Positions 21,622 to 32,881 of a stretch of 64,000 bases of DNA are shown here, piece after piece. The stretch covers positions 558,001 through 622,000 of the forward strand of contig MU385725.1 in NCBI GenBank assembly GCA_022497155.1, in the 5' to 3' direction. The translations under genes and the position numbers were made by a program. The stretch is from Whalleya microplaca. Taxonomy: Eukaryota; Ascomycota; Sordariomycetes; Xylariales; Xylariaceae. Position 1 is the first letter of the stretch. Each line of letters starts with the position of its first letter. The notes under the pieces are model-generated. The model saw only the letters and a list, made by a program, of their open reading frames with translations, had not been told where the DNA came from and searched no databases.

Positions 21622-22705
21622 CGTAATCTATCAGCACAACTTCAGCTACTTCACGTACTCTAGGTATTAAGGTGTTGTTGCAAGAACAATTACTGAGTAC
21701 CAAGATGCCGGCGCGTATCTGCGTTTCAGTAGAATGATTTGTGTTATAATCCTATTACGGGTTCCTTAACAGTTTAAGCTACCAAAACCCTCAAGCCGTT
21801 ATGTTTTTGTGACAAAATAGGAGCTTAGACTGCCTGCGTGCTGTATTATATACTGAACTCATCTTGAAGGATTCTAGATACTTTAGACATCAGGTATACA
21901 ATTGACCGGATGCTTATCCTGCTCTTTGACAACGCCAGCTGGCTGAATACCAGAGGCCTCTACAGATAGATTGTATACATTCCCTATTTCAAACATTATC
22001 TTTACCTTCATCCGCGCATTTGTAGTTTCATTCGTGTTCTAACTTCAAATGTTCCGACACGAAGGTATCGCAGCGGTGTAAAAATTTTTTTATAAAACAA
22101 AACTCCCTTTTTCTGTATGGCACTGACTTTCTCCTTTCTACTTGCCCTTACCATCATCCATCGAAGTTTGCGTTACTATAGTGAAGATACACCTTAGCGT
22201 CTCAAGTGAAAAATTTACTCAGCTCTCAAGAGCAGACTAGAGGTTTGTAACTTCTCTGGAAGGCTTATAATATAAATCGATAAGATTTGGGTGTCTCTCC
22301 AGGGGATACTCGTCTGTTTCGACTATTACTTCTTTTCGTCATCAGATATTAGAGAGAACCCTTAGACTGTACCAATAATTGGTAGTGGTTTCAAAAGACG
22401 TACCTGAGTTTGTAAGGACTTTATGATGCTCGCGCAATGTATGCCGTAAAGTTCATTAAACGAAATTCGGTTTTTAGGGACATCGCTGATAAAACAGACA
22501 CGGCATGATCATGAAAGATGTCCTATCAAGAAACTTACATTCGTATATGTTTACCTAACCCTTCATATCTCTTCCTCAGCACAAGCCCCTGCTCATTAGA
22601 ATGTAGCCCATTTAGATTCTGTAGCTATACTCTCATATCTTTATTTGTAATGTAGATACCTATGCCATGTGTGCTACGAGAATTCTTCTTCATTAAGATG
22701 ATCTC

Positions 22706-22861
22706 TGTCAATATGGGACAAAGTAATGAGGAGTATAGTGACTTGAGTAGTGCAAGGTGAAGCTATAGGAAAGTGGCAGAACCCCCTTATATATACATGT
22801 ATAGGCGGTCGGCCATATGTAGGCCCGTACCACCCTCAGCCCTATAGGGCGTATCTTAACA
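22706..22861 (+). mobile_element. Solo LTR (copy 2, intact target duplication)
   Basis: This 156-bp copy runs from TGTCAATATGGGAC to GTATCTTAACA and is flanked by perfect 5-bp repeats ATCTC (22701-22705 and 22862-22866). It has the same length as copy 1 at 7661 and aligns with it end to end without a large gap. The perfect target duplication and TG...CA ends identify an LTR rather than a DNA transposon. No internal domain remains. Confidence 0.85.
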
Positions 22862-23967
22862 ATCTCGAGTGTCGCATGTACAATTTCGCAGAGGAAAGCA
22901 GTCCATAAGTAGTGACTCTAAGCAAAAGCTGACGAAGTGTTAATGAACGAGCTATTGGCCATATTGAATGACTGGCCTAGAGCTTGCAAGAAAGTAACAG
23001 TAAGTGCTATCAGGGATATCACCCAATATGGGAACTAAAGAGTTATAAGTCTTGACTTATGAGCTTGGATCTTACTTTGGCTCTGGAAGCCAAGCGATGT
23101 TAAGGCAGCTGTCCAGACGAAGTCAAATTCGGGTAAAGATTTCGCCCATCATTGGGAGAATGTCGTGGAGGTGCCTCATGCCAACCTTCCTAGTAGTTCC
23201 GCCATGTAACTCTAGCTGAAGATGCCTCTGTAAGCGATTAAGTAGGGACCGATGCAAGAGGTTGCCAGGCTACTGTCGCAAGCCAAGTCGCGGAAGTAGA
23301 TAAGTTAGGGGGTGGATTGTTCCAGCTTCCGGTGTCTGATTAGTTAGAGTCGTCATACCTAGCATTTCAGAACTGTCAGACATATTATTTGGTAATCAAC
23401 AAGTTTGAATTGATTGTAATAACCCGCCAAAACCAATACTCGTAGTGCTATACCGTAGAGCTTTACACAAATACTATTATTGTTTGCAGACCTAGCACTT
23501 CGTGTCTCAGAGTCTTCAGGGGCACTGTTGTGGAGGCGACGCTTCATTAACGCGCCGGACATTTCACGGACCGAATGACACTATGAGAGACCTAAAGCAC
23601 GGTAAGTCCTACTAGGGATGTTGAAAGGACGCTGGACTAACAATCAATAAGAGAAAGTGACTAATAGCATGCCACAGATATCTTCGAGATACGCCAGGGG
23701 CATTTTCTCGGGTGGCAAGATCGCCTTATTTCAAGAAAATGCACAAATTACTGGTCACATTATTATTAGATATCGCTTCATCCGAACTGGACAGGGATTC
23801 GGGGTTTTTTATACCTATAGTGGTCCTATTTAAGGCTCAATCAAGCAACTCCATTGCAACGTAGCTCTAGCTAGACTGTATACGTTGTAGTGGCTGACGC
23901 CAGCAGAGAGTAATGCAGCGAATCACATTCAACTTTAGATTATTCATTAATATTCTTCCTCAGCCGA

Positions 23968-24396
23968 TCAGTTAAGTTTGGGAAAGATCGGCATTTCACG
24001 ATAATCCACAGCCTTCAGCCCAGGACGCAGCCAGGGCGCATTACTCCTAAGACCAGGGGCAGTTTGCAGGTGAAAGATGGTTATTGCTTCGATCATGTTG
24101 AGGGGCTTTAAACTCTTCCCAATTTCTTTGCACACTCTCCGTCGGGCAGAATTCCTGAGGCGCCCATTCAGACTCACTAGGTTATGCAATTGTACATCGC
24201 TATCAACCTGTCTGTTGGAATTGATGCTTATCCATCCTTCGGCGATAACATCATAAACGAACTGTACCATTTCGAATTGTCGTCGGCAAAAAGACAATAG
24301 ATTACCCAATACACAAGAGGCGCAGCGACTATTCTCACACCCATCTTGCGAACACGCTCTTGATACGTCTACTTTAGTCGGCATGGCGCTAACCAT
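23968..24396 (-). CDS. Uncharacterised open reading frame
   Basis: A 142-codon frame with an ATG start, diverging from the membrane-protein gene at 24606. The N-terminal part contains four cysteines in a CSQDGCENSRCASC arrangement. I recognise no domain, signal peptide or membrane segment. The length in AT-leaning sequence makes a real or decayed gene possible, but chance is equally likely. Confidence 0.25.
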   Translation of the reverse strand: MVSAMPTKVDVSRACSQDGCENSRCASCVLGNLLSFCRRQFEMVQFVYDVIAEGWISINSNRQVDSDVQLHNLVSLNGRLRNSARRRVCKEIGKSLKPLNMIEAITIFHLQTAPGLRSNAPWLRPGLKAVDYREMPIFPKLN

Positions 24397-24605
24397 AGAC
24401 GATTCTATTAAGCGATTGTTGCGACGCGATAGCGGTGAACGTAAGGGATTTTCGGTGTCTCACATAATTCAATACTGTTATGATGGCATCTTGTACTTCC
24501 ATTTTCGATCTATTACGGAAAACTCATACTTGCCACCATGTCTTAGAACTGTTATGTTTCTTAAAGCGAACTTCTTGAGACGATACTGATATTCGATTAC
24601 TATAG

Positions 24606-25616
24606 ATGTCGTCCTGGCAGATTGCAAAGGATCTCAGAACTCAAGTGAGCTCTCATCCGAAATTGCATACTTCACAAGCAAGCCAGATGACACGCCCGAT
24701 GATATTTCTGTTGCAACATCAAACGGGTCTTACACCCAATGGGCTGATTCTACAACGTCGGCACTTTTCATCGATACGGGTGTCACTTTCACGGCTAAGC
24801 TAGGAGCATCGGGCAAGACTGGCGACAAGGCAGGGACAGGCAACAATGGTTACGGGGACTTTACATGCTGGCAGGGTGACTCGTCGTATTTGTACAGCCA
24901 CAACAACAAGAACTGCACCATGGTCTATGACTGTGACCATCCAGGTATGCCTCTCAACTTTTTCAATGTCACCCTTACATATGTCTCATCATTCAACCAT
25001 TATGATTGAATCGATGCTCCGAGTTGGCGACTCTACGGATGGTGTCGACTCTTCCCCTTCTACTACTATGCTACCATAGAAGATCTATCGCTCACTTAGT
25101 ACCTCTTAAGCGTCCTCGTCTACTTCTTCAGCATCAGCAACAGCAACCTCTTCCTCTACAGCATCAGCCACCACCAGCTCCACGGCATCAAGCGGTTCGT
25201 CAGGCTTGTCAGTAGGTGCATATGTCGGCATGAGTATTGGAGTAGCGATCGGTGCAATCAGCCTTATTGGCATAGCTGCGTTCTTCCTCTATCGACATTG
25301 GAGTTCAAACAAGCGAGGGCAACCTAAAGACCCCGAAGGGGCAGGGCAGAAACCTGGATTCTCTGGAAGACCCGACCAAAGCCCGCAGCTCGCGGGCTCA
25401 ATGGTGAAGACTGAATTGGAAACGCCCCCAGTGGTTCATGAATTATACGCGCAACCAGACCCTGTCGAGATGCACAACGATTACGTACGGGGAGAAATGG
25501 ACGGGACTTCAAGGGCAGAGTTGGCTACACCAAGTTCTCCACCTACATATGAGAGCCCAATAATACCTTACGGACACCAAAGGGGGCTGGCCCGAGAGTT
25601 CATTGTGACGAAATGA
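24606..25616 (+). CDS. Ser/Thr-rich single-pass membrane protein, 5' end unresolved
   Basis: Two exons are supportable (24606-24944 and 25111-25616). The first encodes an extracellular cysteine-containing domain from DCKGSQNSSELSSE through GDFTCWQGDSSYLYS to CTMVYDCDHP, with several N-glycosylation sites. The second starts with a roughly 30-residue Ser/Thr/Ala stalk, then one membrane helix (VGMSIGVAIGAISLIGIAAFFLY) and a basic stop-transfer RHWSSNKR, followed by about 110 cytosolic residues ending in a PPTYE-containing tail. This is the layout of fungal wall-sensor-like or WSC/Mid2-style surface proteins. The intron 24945-25110 (166 bp) is chosen by phase; its acceptor ttaag is weak and a small extra exon is possible. 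No ATG with a signal peptide was found upstream of the tatag acceptor at 24605, so the gene is either 5' truncated or has a distant first exon. Confidence 0.6.
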
Positions 25617-27629
25617 GAGAATATGCACTGATGTATGGTGCAAGCCCGAATAATATGATCTAAGCATCATCCAATACTAACGACGGCAGTAGGGTATTGG
25701 GCAAAGTAAGATCAAAAGACCCAAGGTGATTCTAAGTCATGAATGAAGAAGCATTTCATGTTGTGAATCCATTGGAAACCCCCATAACGTTCATGAAATT
25801 CAGATCTGATGAGGGCCCGAAAAGGGGGTCCCTATGATCCATAGACAATGTTGACGATCACTCTTCACCAAGGGCTTCCTCTAAGAGCAATATGATGCAC
25901 CATGTGAATACAAGAGGGCTGGAGGCTGCATCGAAGACAAGGAACTCTGCAGAGTTCTCGGAGGCTTGGTGGATATGAGTTTAGATCAATTACGACTGCA
26001 GGCAAGCCGGAAAACCTATGCACGTTGAGAGACATGCACATGTAGCTAATAAAAACTACATAGACTATCTTAGAATAATATTCAACTGAATAACTTGAAA
26101 CTTACTACCTATACCATCTCATGGTAACTCTTTGGTTTCGCATCAGAGGATTATAGCCCAAGGATAGGCTTGATTTCTTAACCCTTCCGCCTCAGACTCG
26201 CCAGAACCTTTCATGGTGGGGAGTTTAAATATTAGCTGTTAGCTAATCACCATAATCCTTTTTTAAGAGACCGTCTCGAGTGGTCACCCATGGTATTTCA
26301 TAGCATTGTACGATCTCTCTCCCTAATACCTAGATTCGACGAATATAGGAAGCAGCGGCACCTATAGTAACGTGAGCGGCTACCTCTAGATGAAACTCAC
26401 AATATTCATATCCTCGCAGTCCTCCCAAGTCTGAGTCCTCCGTTCCAGGTAAATCCGTCCCAACACTCCACCTCCAGATGGGTACTTTAACCCAGAATTC
26501 TCCATCAGCGAACCCGCCGTGACCCGGCGCTGCCAATATTCCGTCCCGAGAACCCAGAAACGCAATAGGCGACCCGCAGTGGAGCATCCGCCGGGGAAAT
26601 TCACTAAGTTCCATCACGAACTTGTGGAACTCGAGACGACTAAGAACTACACGCTAGGCGTACGTCACGGGGTCGTCCTCACGGGCCGCAACCACGCGTC
26701 CAGGGGTTTCTCATGTGCATCATATTCTAGGGCGCCCTTAGGTGGTGGAGTACTCAGTTCTGGTGGTGGTAGAAAATGTTGAAAGCGATGCCGGTAAAAG
26801 AAAGCCCGTACGCGAGACCACGATAATAGCAACGCCCACGGACTCGGTAACGACACGCGCCTGGGACGGGATGGCCAAGCCAGGTCAATGGCGCTCACTT
26901 GGTCGTTTGGGAGCGCTCCAGCGAAGGCAACAGAGAGAGATCTGGTGTCTATCTCGAGTCGGCTTCAACGTCCACTAGGATCGGTTGGGGACTGCTCTAT
27001 TTCATGGGATAGAGCTTGGGGAGCAACTGTTCTCGGCGGTCCGCAGATCGTAGTGGATGGGTTAGGGGGGCGGGGTAAGCCGGGTTCTGGGCCGACTGCT
27101 CCATCGGGGCACTGCTGATCATTGGTGGTGATCTTGCAAGGAGTGCCTAATGCTCTGTGTCGAATGTTGCATAATATTGGACAACATCTGGATGAAAGGT
27201 TTGCAGGTGAGCTTGCGGCATGGGTGCTTCTGGCAAACCAGATGGCAGTTGAACAAACCTGACTCAATAAGAGCGTACTTGGCCTATTATGTCGACCCGT
27301 ACTAACGTCTCCTGCATACCTGCAGCACGGAATGAAGGAGAAGGATGTGCGAAGGATAGACAATGATAGGTACCCATTTGTAGAATCCGCTGGTCCCCGC
27401 GGTGTTGATGCCCAATGGTAGCCGGACACATTTTCAATGGGTAGTGTCATATCCCAAAGGCCAGCAGATTGGATTGGAAAGTGAGGCTACTCGGGATATC
27501 GCGACACTTACTAGGAATTACTCAAATCGGGCATGATGTTCCTCGATGATTTCTTCGAACAGAACGAATCTTGCCATCCGTCTCGTTTCTCTCAGACTTT
27601 CCGAGGCTGGCATACAATAGACGCCCACT
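25617..27629. other. Intergenic region, unassigned
   Basis: No gene I can support. Base composition rises in GC from about 26400. Open frames there (a roughly 94-codon minus-strand frame starting at 26614 and a 161-codon minus-strand frame ending at 26965) have ATG starts but no motif and overlap competing frames, so they are not called. Confidence 0.35.
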
Positions 27630-28793
27630 ATGTCCACGACCGACGAGACTAGAGGGTTCCAGCAACTCCGGGCTCTCTTCGAAAGCGGGGCCTTACTGAA
27701 GACCCAAAGGCAGGACAAGGCATACACTGAGGGCGAGAAGAGAGTGATCGCAGATGGTCTAAAACAACGTGGGACCGAAGTGCGCGAAGAGCAGAGCGAG
27801 CTTCCAAAGGCTGCTCCGGCGTCTCCACCACCTCCTCGCCGCCGACGACCAAAGGCCCGGAGACTAAACGTACCAAACCTATCAGCCACCCCCGAAAGCT
27901 CGGTGGATAGTGAGATTTCGATTACAGATCGTCCACAACCTAGAGACCATGGCCACAGCCACCGAATGATCAGACACGCTCCCGGCGCTCACGAGGTCAA
28001 AGTAGCCGAGGAGCGCGTCGAACGGCTCAAAGAAGAGAACGAGCAAGCCCAGAAACGAACGCGAGACCTCGACGCCAAGCGCAGGGAAATGGACCGTCTG
28101 ATCAACGACTACCGAGAAAAGTACCACGAGCTGGAAGAGAGCAGAATGGACCTCATCGCCGCGGGCGAAGCCGGGAAGCAGCGCAGGGCGGAACTGAAGG
28201 AAGAAATCGACGAGCTGCGGCAGGAAATCCGCAAGTACCGGCGGCGCGAGGACGAGCTGCGGCGGGACTGGGACGAGAGCCGGCGGCGGGAGGACATGAT
28301 CCGGCGGCGGCTGCTCGAGGCCGAGGAGGAGGCCTTCCAGGCGCGCCACGCCAGCGCGCGCCAGATGATCGAGCTCGAGAAGCAGTACGCGCAGCAGATG
28401 CGGAAGAACATCGAGGAGTCGCTGCGCCCGCACCACCAGCACCACCACCACCACCACCCCGCGCCGCCGCGTCTGCCCCAGCGCGAGCACAGCCGCTCGC
28501 GCTCGCCCGTCCAGCTCATCCAGGGCCGCGACCCGCGCGACGTCGACCTCCTGCACCAGCAGCAGGCGGCCAACCACGAGCTGCTGCGCGAGAGCGACCG
28601 CCTGCGGCAGGAGAACCGGGAGCTGCGGGAGCGGTCGCAGAGCGCCGACGGGTCGCGGAAGTCGGACCGGTCCTCGGACAACAAGTCGAAGAAGGGGCAC
28701 AAGCGGTCCGTGAGCGGGCTGGTCCGGAGCAGAAAGAACAGGACTTCCGTGTTAGTACTTCCAGGTTCGCCTCTGTGTCAGATTTGTATGTAA
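27630..28793 (+). CDS. Coiled-coil protein of unknown function
   Basis: An intronless frame of 387 residues with an ATG at 27630. The first 110 residues are basic and Pro/Ser-rich (APASPPPPRRRRPKARR). From about 118 to 258 there is a long charged coiled coil with heptad-like E/R/L spacing (EERVERLKEENEQ, ELKEEIDELRQEIRK, REDMIRRRLLEAEEE). A histidine-rich patch (HHQHHHHHH) follows near 272-280, then a second short coil (LLRESDRLRQENRELRERSQ) and a Ser/Lys-rich tail. There is no enzyme motif. GC is high in the coil region, as expected for a conserved fungal gene. The last 15 residues may be intronic: a gt at 28750 and a gcag at about 28813 would give an alternative C-terminus. It is probably a scaffold or cytoskeletal protein, by inference from the coil only. 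Confidence 0.7.
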   Translation: MSTTDETRGFQQLRALFESGALLKTQRQDKAYTEGEKRVIADGLKQRGTEVREEQSELPKAAPASPPPPRRRRPKARRLNVPNLSATPESSVDSEISITDRPQPRDHGHSHRMIRHAPGAHEVKVAEERVERLKEENEQAQKRTRDLDAKRREMDRLINDYREKYHELEESRMDLIAAGEAGKQRRAELKEEIDELRQEIRKYRRREDELRRDWDESRRREDMIRRRLLEAEEEAFQARHASARQMIELEKQYAQQMRKNIEESLRPHHQHHHHHHPAPPRLPQREHSRSRSPVQLIQGRDPRDVDLLHQQQAANHELLRESDRLRQENRELRERSQSADGSRKSDRSSDNKSKKGHKRSVSGLVRSRKNRTSVLVLPGSPLCQICM

Positions 28794-30138
28794 ATGACTG
28801 ACATGCTGGCAGGAGCGTTCTCTCGATCGGTGTGGCGTAGACTCGGTTGTATGTTTGATGACGACGATTATGATGACGATTGACCCCGACGCTGTGGTTG
28901 TATATAATAAGGATTGCCGTGGTTTGGCTAATGTATAAGTCGGATGTAAACCTAATGTGAATTAATGTGAGGATGCCTTGTTGGAGATATGTGCTATAGA
29001 TAAAACGTAATATTTCTCTAATCATTCATAAGCTCTCAGTAACATGATTTCACGCAACTCGTAGATCCATGGGTGGCAGGTCTTAGTGAAGACGTCTTTA
29101 CGCCAAACGTCCCATCTCAAGAGAGTCCTATTAGACCCGAATTGAGGGTAGAAGCCGTCGATAGCTACCAAGGTGTCGACGATTGTCTTTAAGGCTTGAT
29201 GTCCATTCAACCAGACTCTCGACAGTTTATGCTGCATAGTAATAACATTATTGTTGTGACAAGCCGTAGGTATCGCGATCGGCGACTGCAGGATCGCGCG
29301 ACACAGCCTCTCTCTCGCCGGGAGATCAGATTCTGGTTCCTGAGCAGAATCCGCCTTGAAACACGAAGGATTCACACAGCCCCGCGTGTTCACAATGTGA
29401 CGATGTGCGTGAATAACACCTACACCTGCTCCTATCTAGGAAGCAAATGATCTCGGACACTCTTTTACTCTAGCAGATCTGCTATAAGTTAATCCAGCCG
29501 GCATCCTAGGAGGATAACTCCGGGTGTCCCAATCCGGCAACTCGTATCAGCGTGAGCCGTCTGCCGACCGGAGTCCCCAACCGCGAAGGAAGCGACCCGG
29601 CATTGGCCTACCACACTAAAGATGGCCCTGATATTGAGGCGCAGTCCTGTCGATCGCGACAGGGGACAAATGCTGCTGCCTGGAAGCTTTTCTGGAGAGT
29701 TATTACCACCTATTCAGCCCATTGTTACTCCAGGTTTCCGCCCTGGCGAGTTGGCGAATGGGTAGCCGCTCCTTGCGGTCGCTCTTGGGTCCCTGTCTGC
29801 CAATCTGTGCTAATGTGCCTACCTGCCATTGGGAAAATACGAGATACTGCCGATTGGGTGATAGCGAGGTAGTAGATTGTTTACACGTTCCACCACACGG
29901 TGAGGCTTGTTTCAGTAATAGACAGCGATGGAGCATCTCATCCTACAGTCCATTGGATCTCATCCGTGATCTCGTCTCACCCGATCTAACCTAACCCTCT
30001 ACTTTATTTTTGATATCATGTCTGCCTAGAAGCGCTTTTCGGTTCGCAGACGATAGTCTCTATCTATCTGCACAGGATCCATCTGGCCTAGCCCAAGAGG
30101 ATATAGGGCTAGGCATCCATCCAGCTTAGGTATACAAG
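28794..30138. other. Intergenic region
   Basis: No supportable gene. A 123-codon minus-strand frame (29022-29393) opens with GTG rather than ATG and shows no recognised domain. The 100 bp before 30139 probably carry the promoter of the next gene. Confidence 0.35.
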
Positions 30139-31380
30139 ATGGCCTCCCCGTCCTCTCCACCGCAGACCCAGTACCGGATCCCGCGCGTCCCAGTGCCCTC
30201 CCGCCCGGGCCTGGGCAGTGTATTGCCACCGATACAGACGACAGTTCCGGCGGGAGGCATAGCGAATACACCTACAACTACCCATGGCACACCGCTCCAG
30301 CAGAGCCATTCCGGCGCGCCTGTCCCCATCATCACGCACAGCACGACGACAGCGCAGCCCCAGCCCCTGGGACAGACCATCACGCTGTCGTCGCGGATGG
30401 AGGAGGATCTCAAGGCGGCGGTGCTGGGCGCGATTCCACCGCCGATGCCGCCGCCGGACGAGATGACGACGGAGCGCAAGTGGGTGCTGACGAAGAAGTG
30501 GCTGCGGTGGCCGTCGTTCTGCATCTGCGTCTTCGTCGCGCTGGCCGAGGCGATCCTAGCGATCCTGTACGGAGCGAACTTGGACACGGCGTATAGTATT
30601 CCTTGGGTATGTATGTTTATGCGTGGCTCAATTGCTCGTCGAGCTGAGCTAGCTTGGCTTCATTGTGATTAATGAATAGATGAATGAACGAGACAGTCAG
30701 GCTGACAGTAGCCCCTCGGGGGTGGGATGAATGTAGTGCTCTGCCCTTGGCTTCTGGGATACATGGCGTCTGATCCGACTCAGGCGGAAGCGCGACGTCG
30801 AGCCCATCTCGGTCCTCCATCTCGTGTTCGAGGGTCTGTTCATGCTCATCACGGTTATCCTGCTTATTCTCCTGGCCACCGAGGTCATGCATACAAGGAC
30901 TTTGCCATGGCTGGTGTTATACCGTGGGTACGGGCTGGAAGGAATCTTGCTGATATTGACGTGCGTACTCCCGAGTCCGTCGTGCTAGCGACTTATCCTT
31001 ATCAGGATATACGGTCATCTCTTATGACCACGCGCCACGTTCAATTGCCTCGTAGAGAAGATACTGACCTACCTTACAGTATATTGCACGTCTCGCTATT
31101 CGTCTGCGCGTGCACGGAGAAGTACCGCAAACCGAGAAGAAGCAAAGCCAGCCAGAAGTACCAAGACACGGAATTGCCTATGTACTCTCATAACCATGAA
31201 TCACCGCAGATACAGCAACAGCCTCAGATAATCGTCCAGTATCTCCACACGTGTCCGCACTGCGGGAGCCATGCCATGCCCCAGCCGGGCGAGGACCTGA
31301 ATGCCGAGTTGGCGAAGAGGGGCGATTTGCAGCCGCAGCTCGTCGCGCCGCCTCACCTACCGAGGCACGAACATACCTGA
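30139..31380 (+). CDS. Three-TM membrane protein with proline-rich N-terminus, unknown function
   Basis: Three exons (30139-30606, 30737-30960, 31080-31380) splice to 330 residues. The introns (130 and 119 bp) are GT-AG and only this join keeps the hydrophobic helices in frame. The first 110 residues are Pro/Ser/Thr-rich and probably cytosolic. Hydrophobic helices lie at about 126-145 (FCICVFVALAEAILAILYGA), 184-206 (FEGLFMLITVILLILLATEV) and 222-241 (GILLILTILHVSLFVCAC). Between helices 1 and 2 is a basic loop (WRLIRLRRKRDVEP). The C-terminal tail has a CxxC in HTCPHCGSH that could bind a metal. I do not recognise the family. It looks like a small lineage-restricted integral membrane protein. 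Confidence 0.7.
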
Positions 31381-32881
31381 TGAGAGGGCCGAGTCATTGC
31401 GAATGGGGTATGATGAACAAACCGTCATCTGACTTGAAGATACTCTTCAAGGTACCGGCGGCCCTACGGACTTCATTCTGTGAGGAACTTGATTCGGTGG
31501 CCTTCCTAGTTGGACAAGAAAATATACGATTGATGGAGCCTATTCATGTTATTTTTATGAAATTTTACTACGGCGTTCTTTGACCTGGTGAGTCTGGTTG
31601 ATATCCAATGATTGGGAATTGCAGGTGTGCTACGGATTGAAATGAGGTGTGAACACTAGGAAATACCAACCGCCGTTGGAAAAGCCAGGCATGAGAGTTG
31701 GGCATTTCTTTTGAACCACTCCCCATAATCCTGATCCGTGGCGTGGACTGGAATGTGGAATGAGAGTTGATTGAATGACACACCCTCAGAATCATCAATG
31801 GGATACATGTACAGTAATGCCCTTAGGTATGTACTGATGGCAACCAGGCCGTCATCAGGCTCTGTTAGCCATCGAGGCTTCCTGCACGTTGGAGATGCTA
31901 CATGTACATGTAGTTTCCAACGCGAAAGCATCAATTTTACTTGTGATGAGAGCTCTTTCCCCGAGACGACTGTACTTCTTATATGTACTATGTACCTAGG
32001 TATTAATGATGGTATATACGTATGTACAATGTATAATGTATAATGCAATATTCGAGACTCGTTCCAATGGAGAGAATTTCACAAGCAATTCTGACGTCAG
32101 CGGATATACATACCTAAGGCGGTGAAAGAGGCAGAGAGAGGGACGCCTAACCCCCCCAGGGCCCCCACAAAAACGACTGGAAATAGCAAAATATAGTGGC
32201 CTGAGGCACTTATCGGGCAAGTCTGGCTATCTTACTAAGTACTGGTGTACAGAATACATGCTGCACGCCTATTGGAAAGTTTTATTACTCGACTTGACCG
32301 AAACAGGGTGAAATTTCTGAAAAAAATACCCCACCAACGCAGCCCACCAACGAGACACGGGCCAAATGAATACGTAGTTTCTAATCGCCTCTCCCCGCGC
32401 TGTGTGACTGTGTGTGTGCGTGTGTGTGTGTGTCCCTCCTTTTCTTCTTCCGTTTGCCGCCATCCCAACCCTCTACAACAACCCAATCCCAAAATCTTAC
32501 TGAGGTTACAGAGGGTCGCCTTTTCTTTCTTTTCCTACTACATTTCATTGTAGGAAAGGTCCGCCACTGACTTAGACATCGTCAGTCAGTTCATTGTTAC
32601 GACTGCGGCACACAGTCTATTATTTAGGTATTTCCTACTCGATCACATTCACTTGTGATTGAACTCGACAGCCCACCTTCGCCTAATAAAATAATACTTC
32701 TTTATTAAGCGGGGTAGATTTCTTACACATAACATACATACATACAAAAGTTGGTGATAGCACACATCTCTGTCTTTTATCTATTCATAATCTATTCATA
32801 TTCATCGCCGATTCTCTCGCTTACCACCATCCATCTCAGTTTCGAGGTGGTCATAGAGAAAAGTCTAAATTCTTTTTCAAC
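31381..32881. other. Intergenic region and ARB1 promoter
   Basis: No gene was seen. A TG/GT-rich microsatellite lies at 32404-32434, and the roughly 130 bp before 32882 are pyrimidine-rich, as common in the 5' leader of a highly expressed fungal gene. No TATA box was evident. Confidence 0.4.
32404..32434 (+). repeat. (TG)n microsatellite
   Basis: A run of TG dinucleotides with single interruptions (tgtgtgtgcgtgtgtgtgtg core) about 450 bp before the ARB1 start. Confidence 0.8.

Larger units (their letters stand above)
21434..23967. other. Gene-poor region with two solo LTRs
   Basis: No gene was recognised in these 2.5 kb. The sequence is AT-leaning. It holds two members of the solo-LTR family (21484-21621 and 22706-22861), marking it as a landing zone for retroelements. 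Confidence 0.45.

Noticed and set aside
24383..24589. 68-codon ATG frame upstream of the membrane protein as its first exon
   Set aside because: It is charged, lacks a hydrophobic signal core and does not continue into the ectodomain frame through a good donor.
26330..27450. Minus-strand frames of about 94 and 161 codons in a GC-richer patch
   Set aside because: ATG starts exist but no recognisable motif or splice support; overlapping plus-strand frames are equally open.
27882..28702. Long minus-strand frames (272 and 197 codons) opposite the coiled-coil gene
   Set aside because: They are Leu/Val- or Ser/Arg-rich mirror products of the repetitive Glu/Arg codons on the plus strand.
29022..29393. 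123-codon minus-strand frame
   Set aside because: It begins with GTG, has no in-frame ATG near its start and no known domain.
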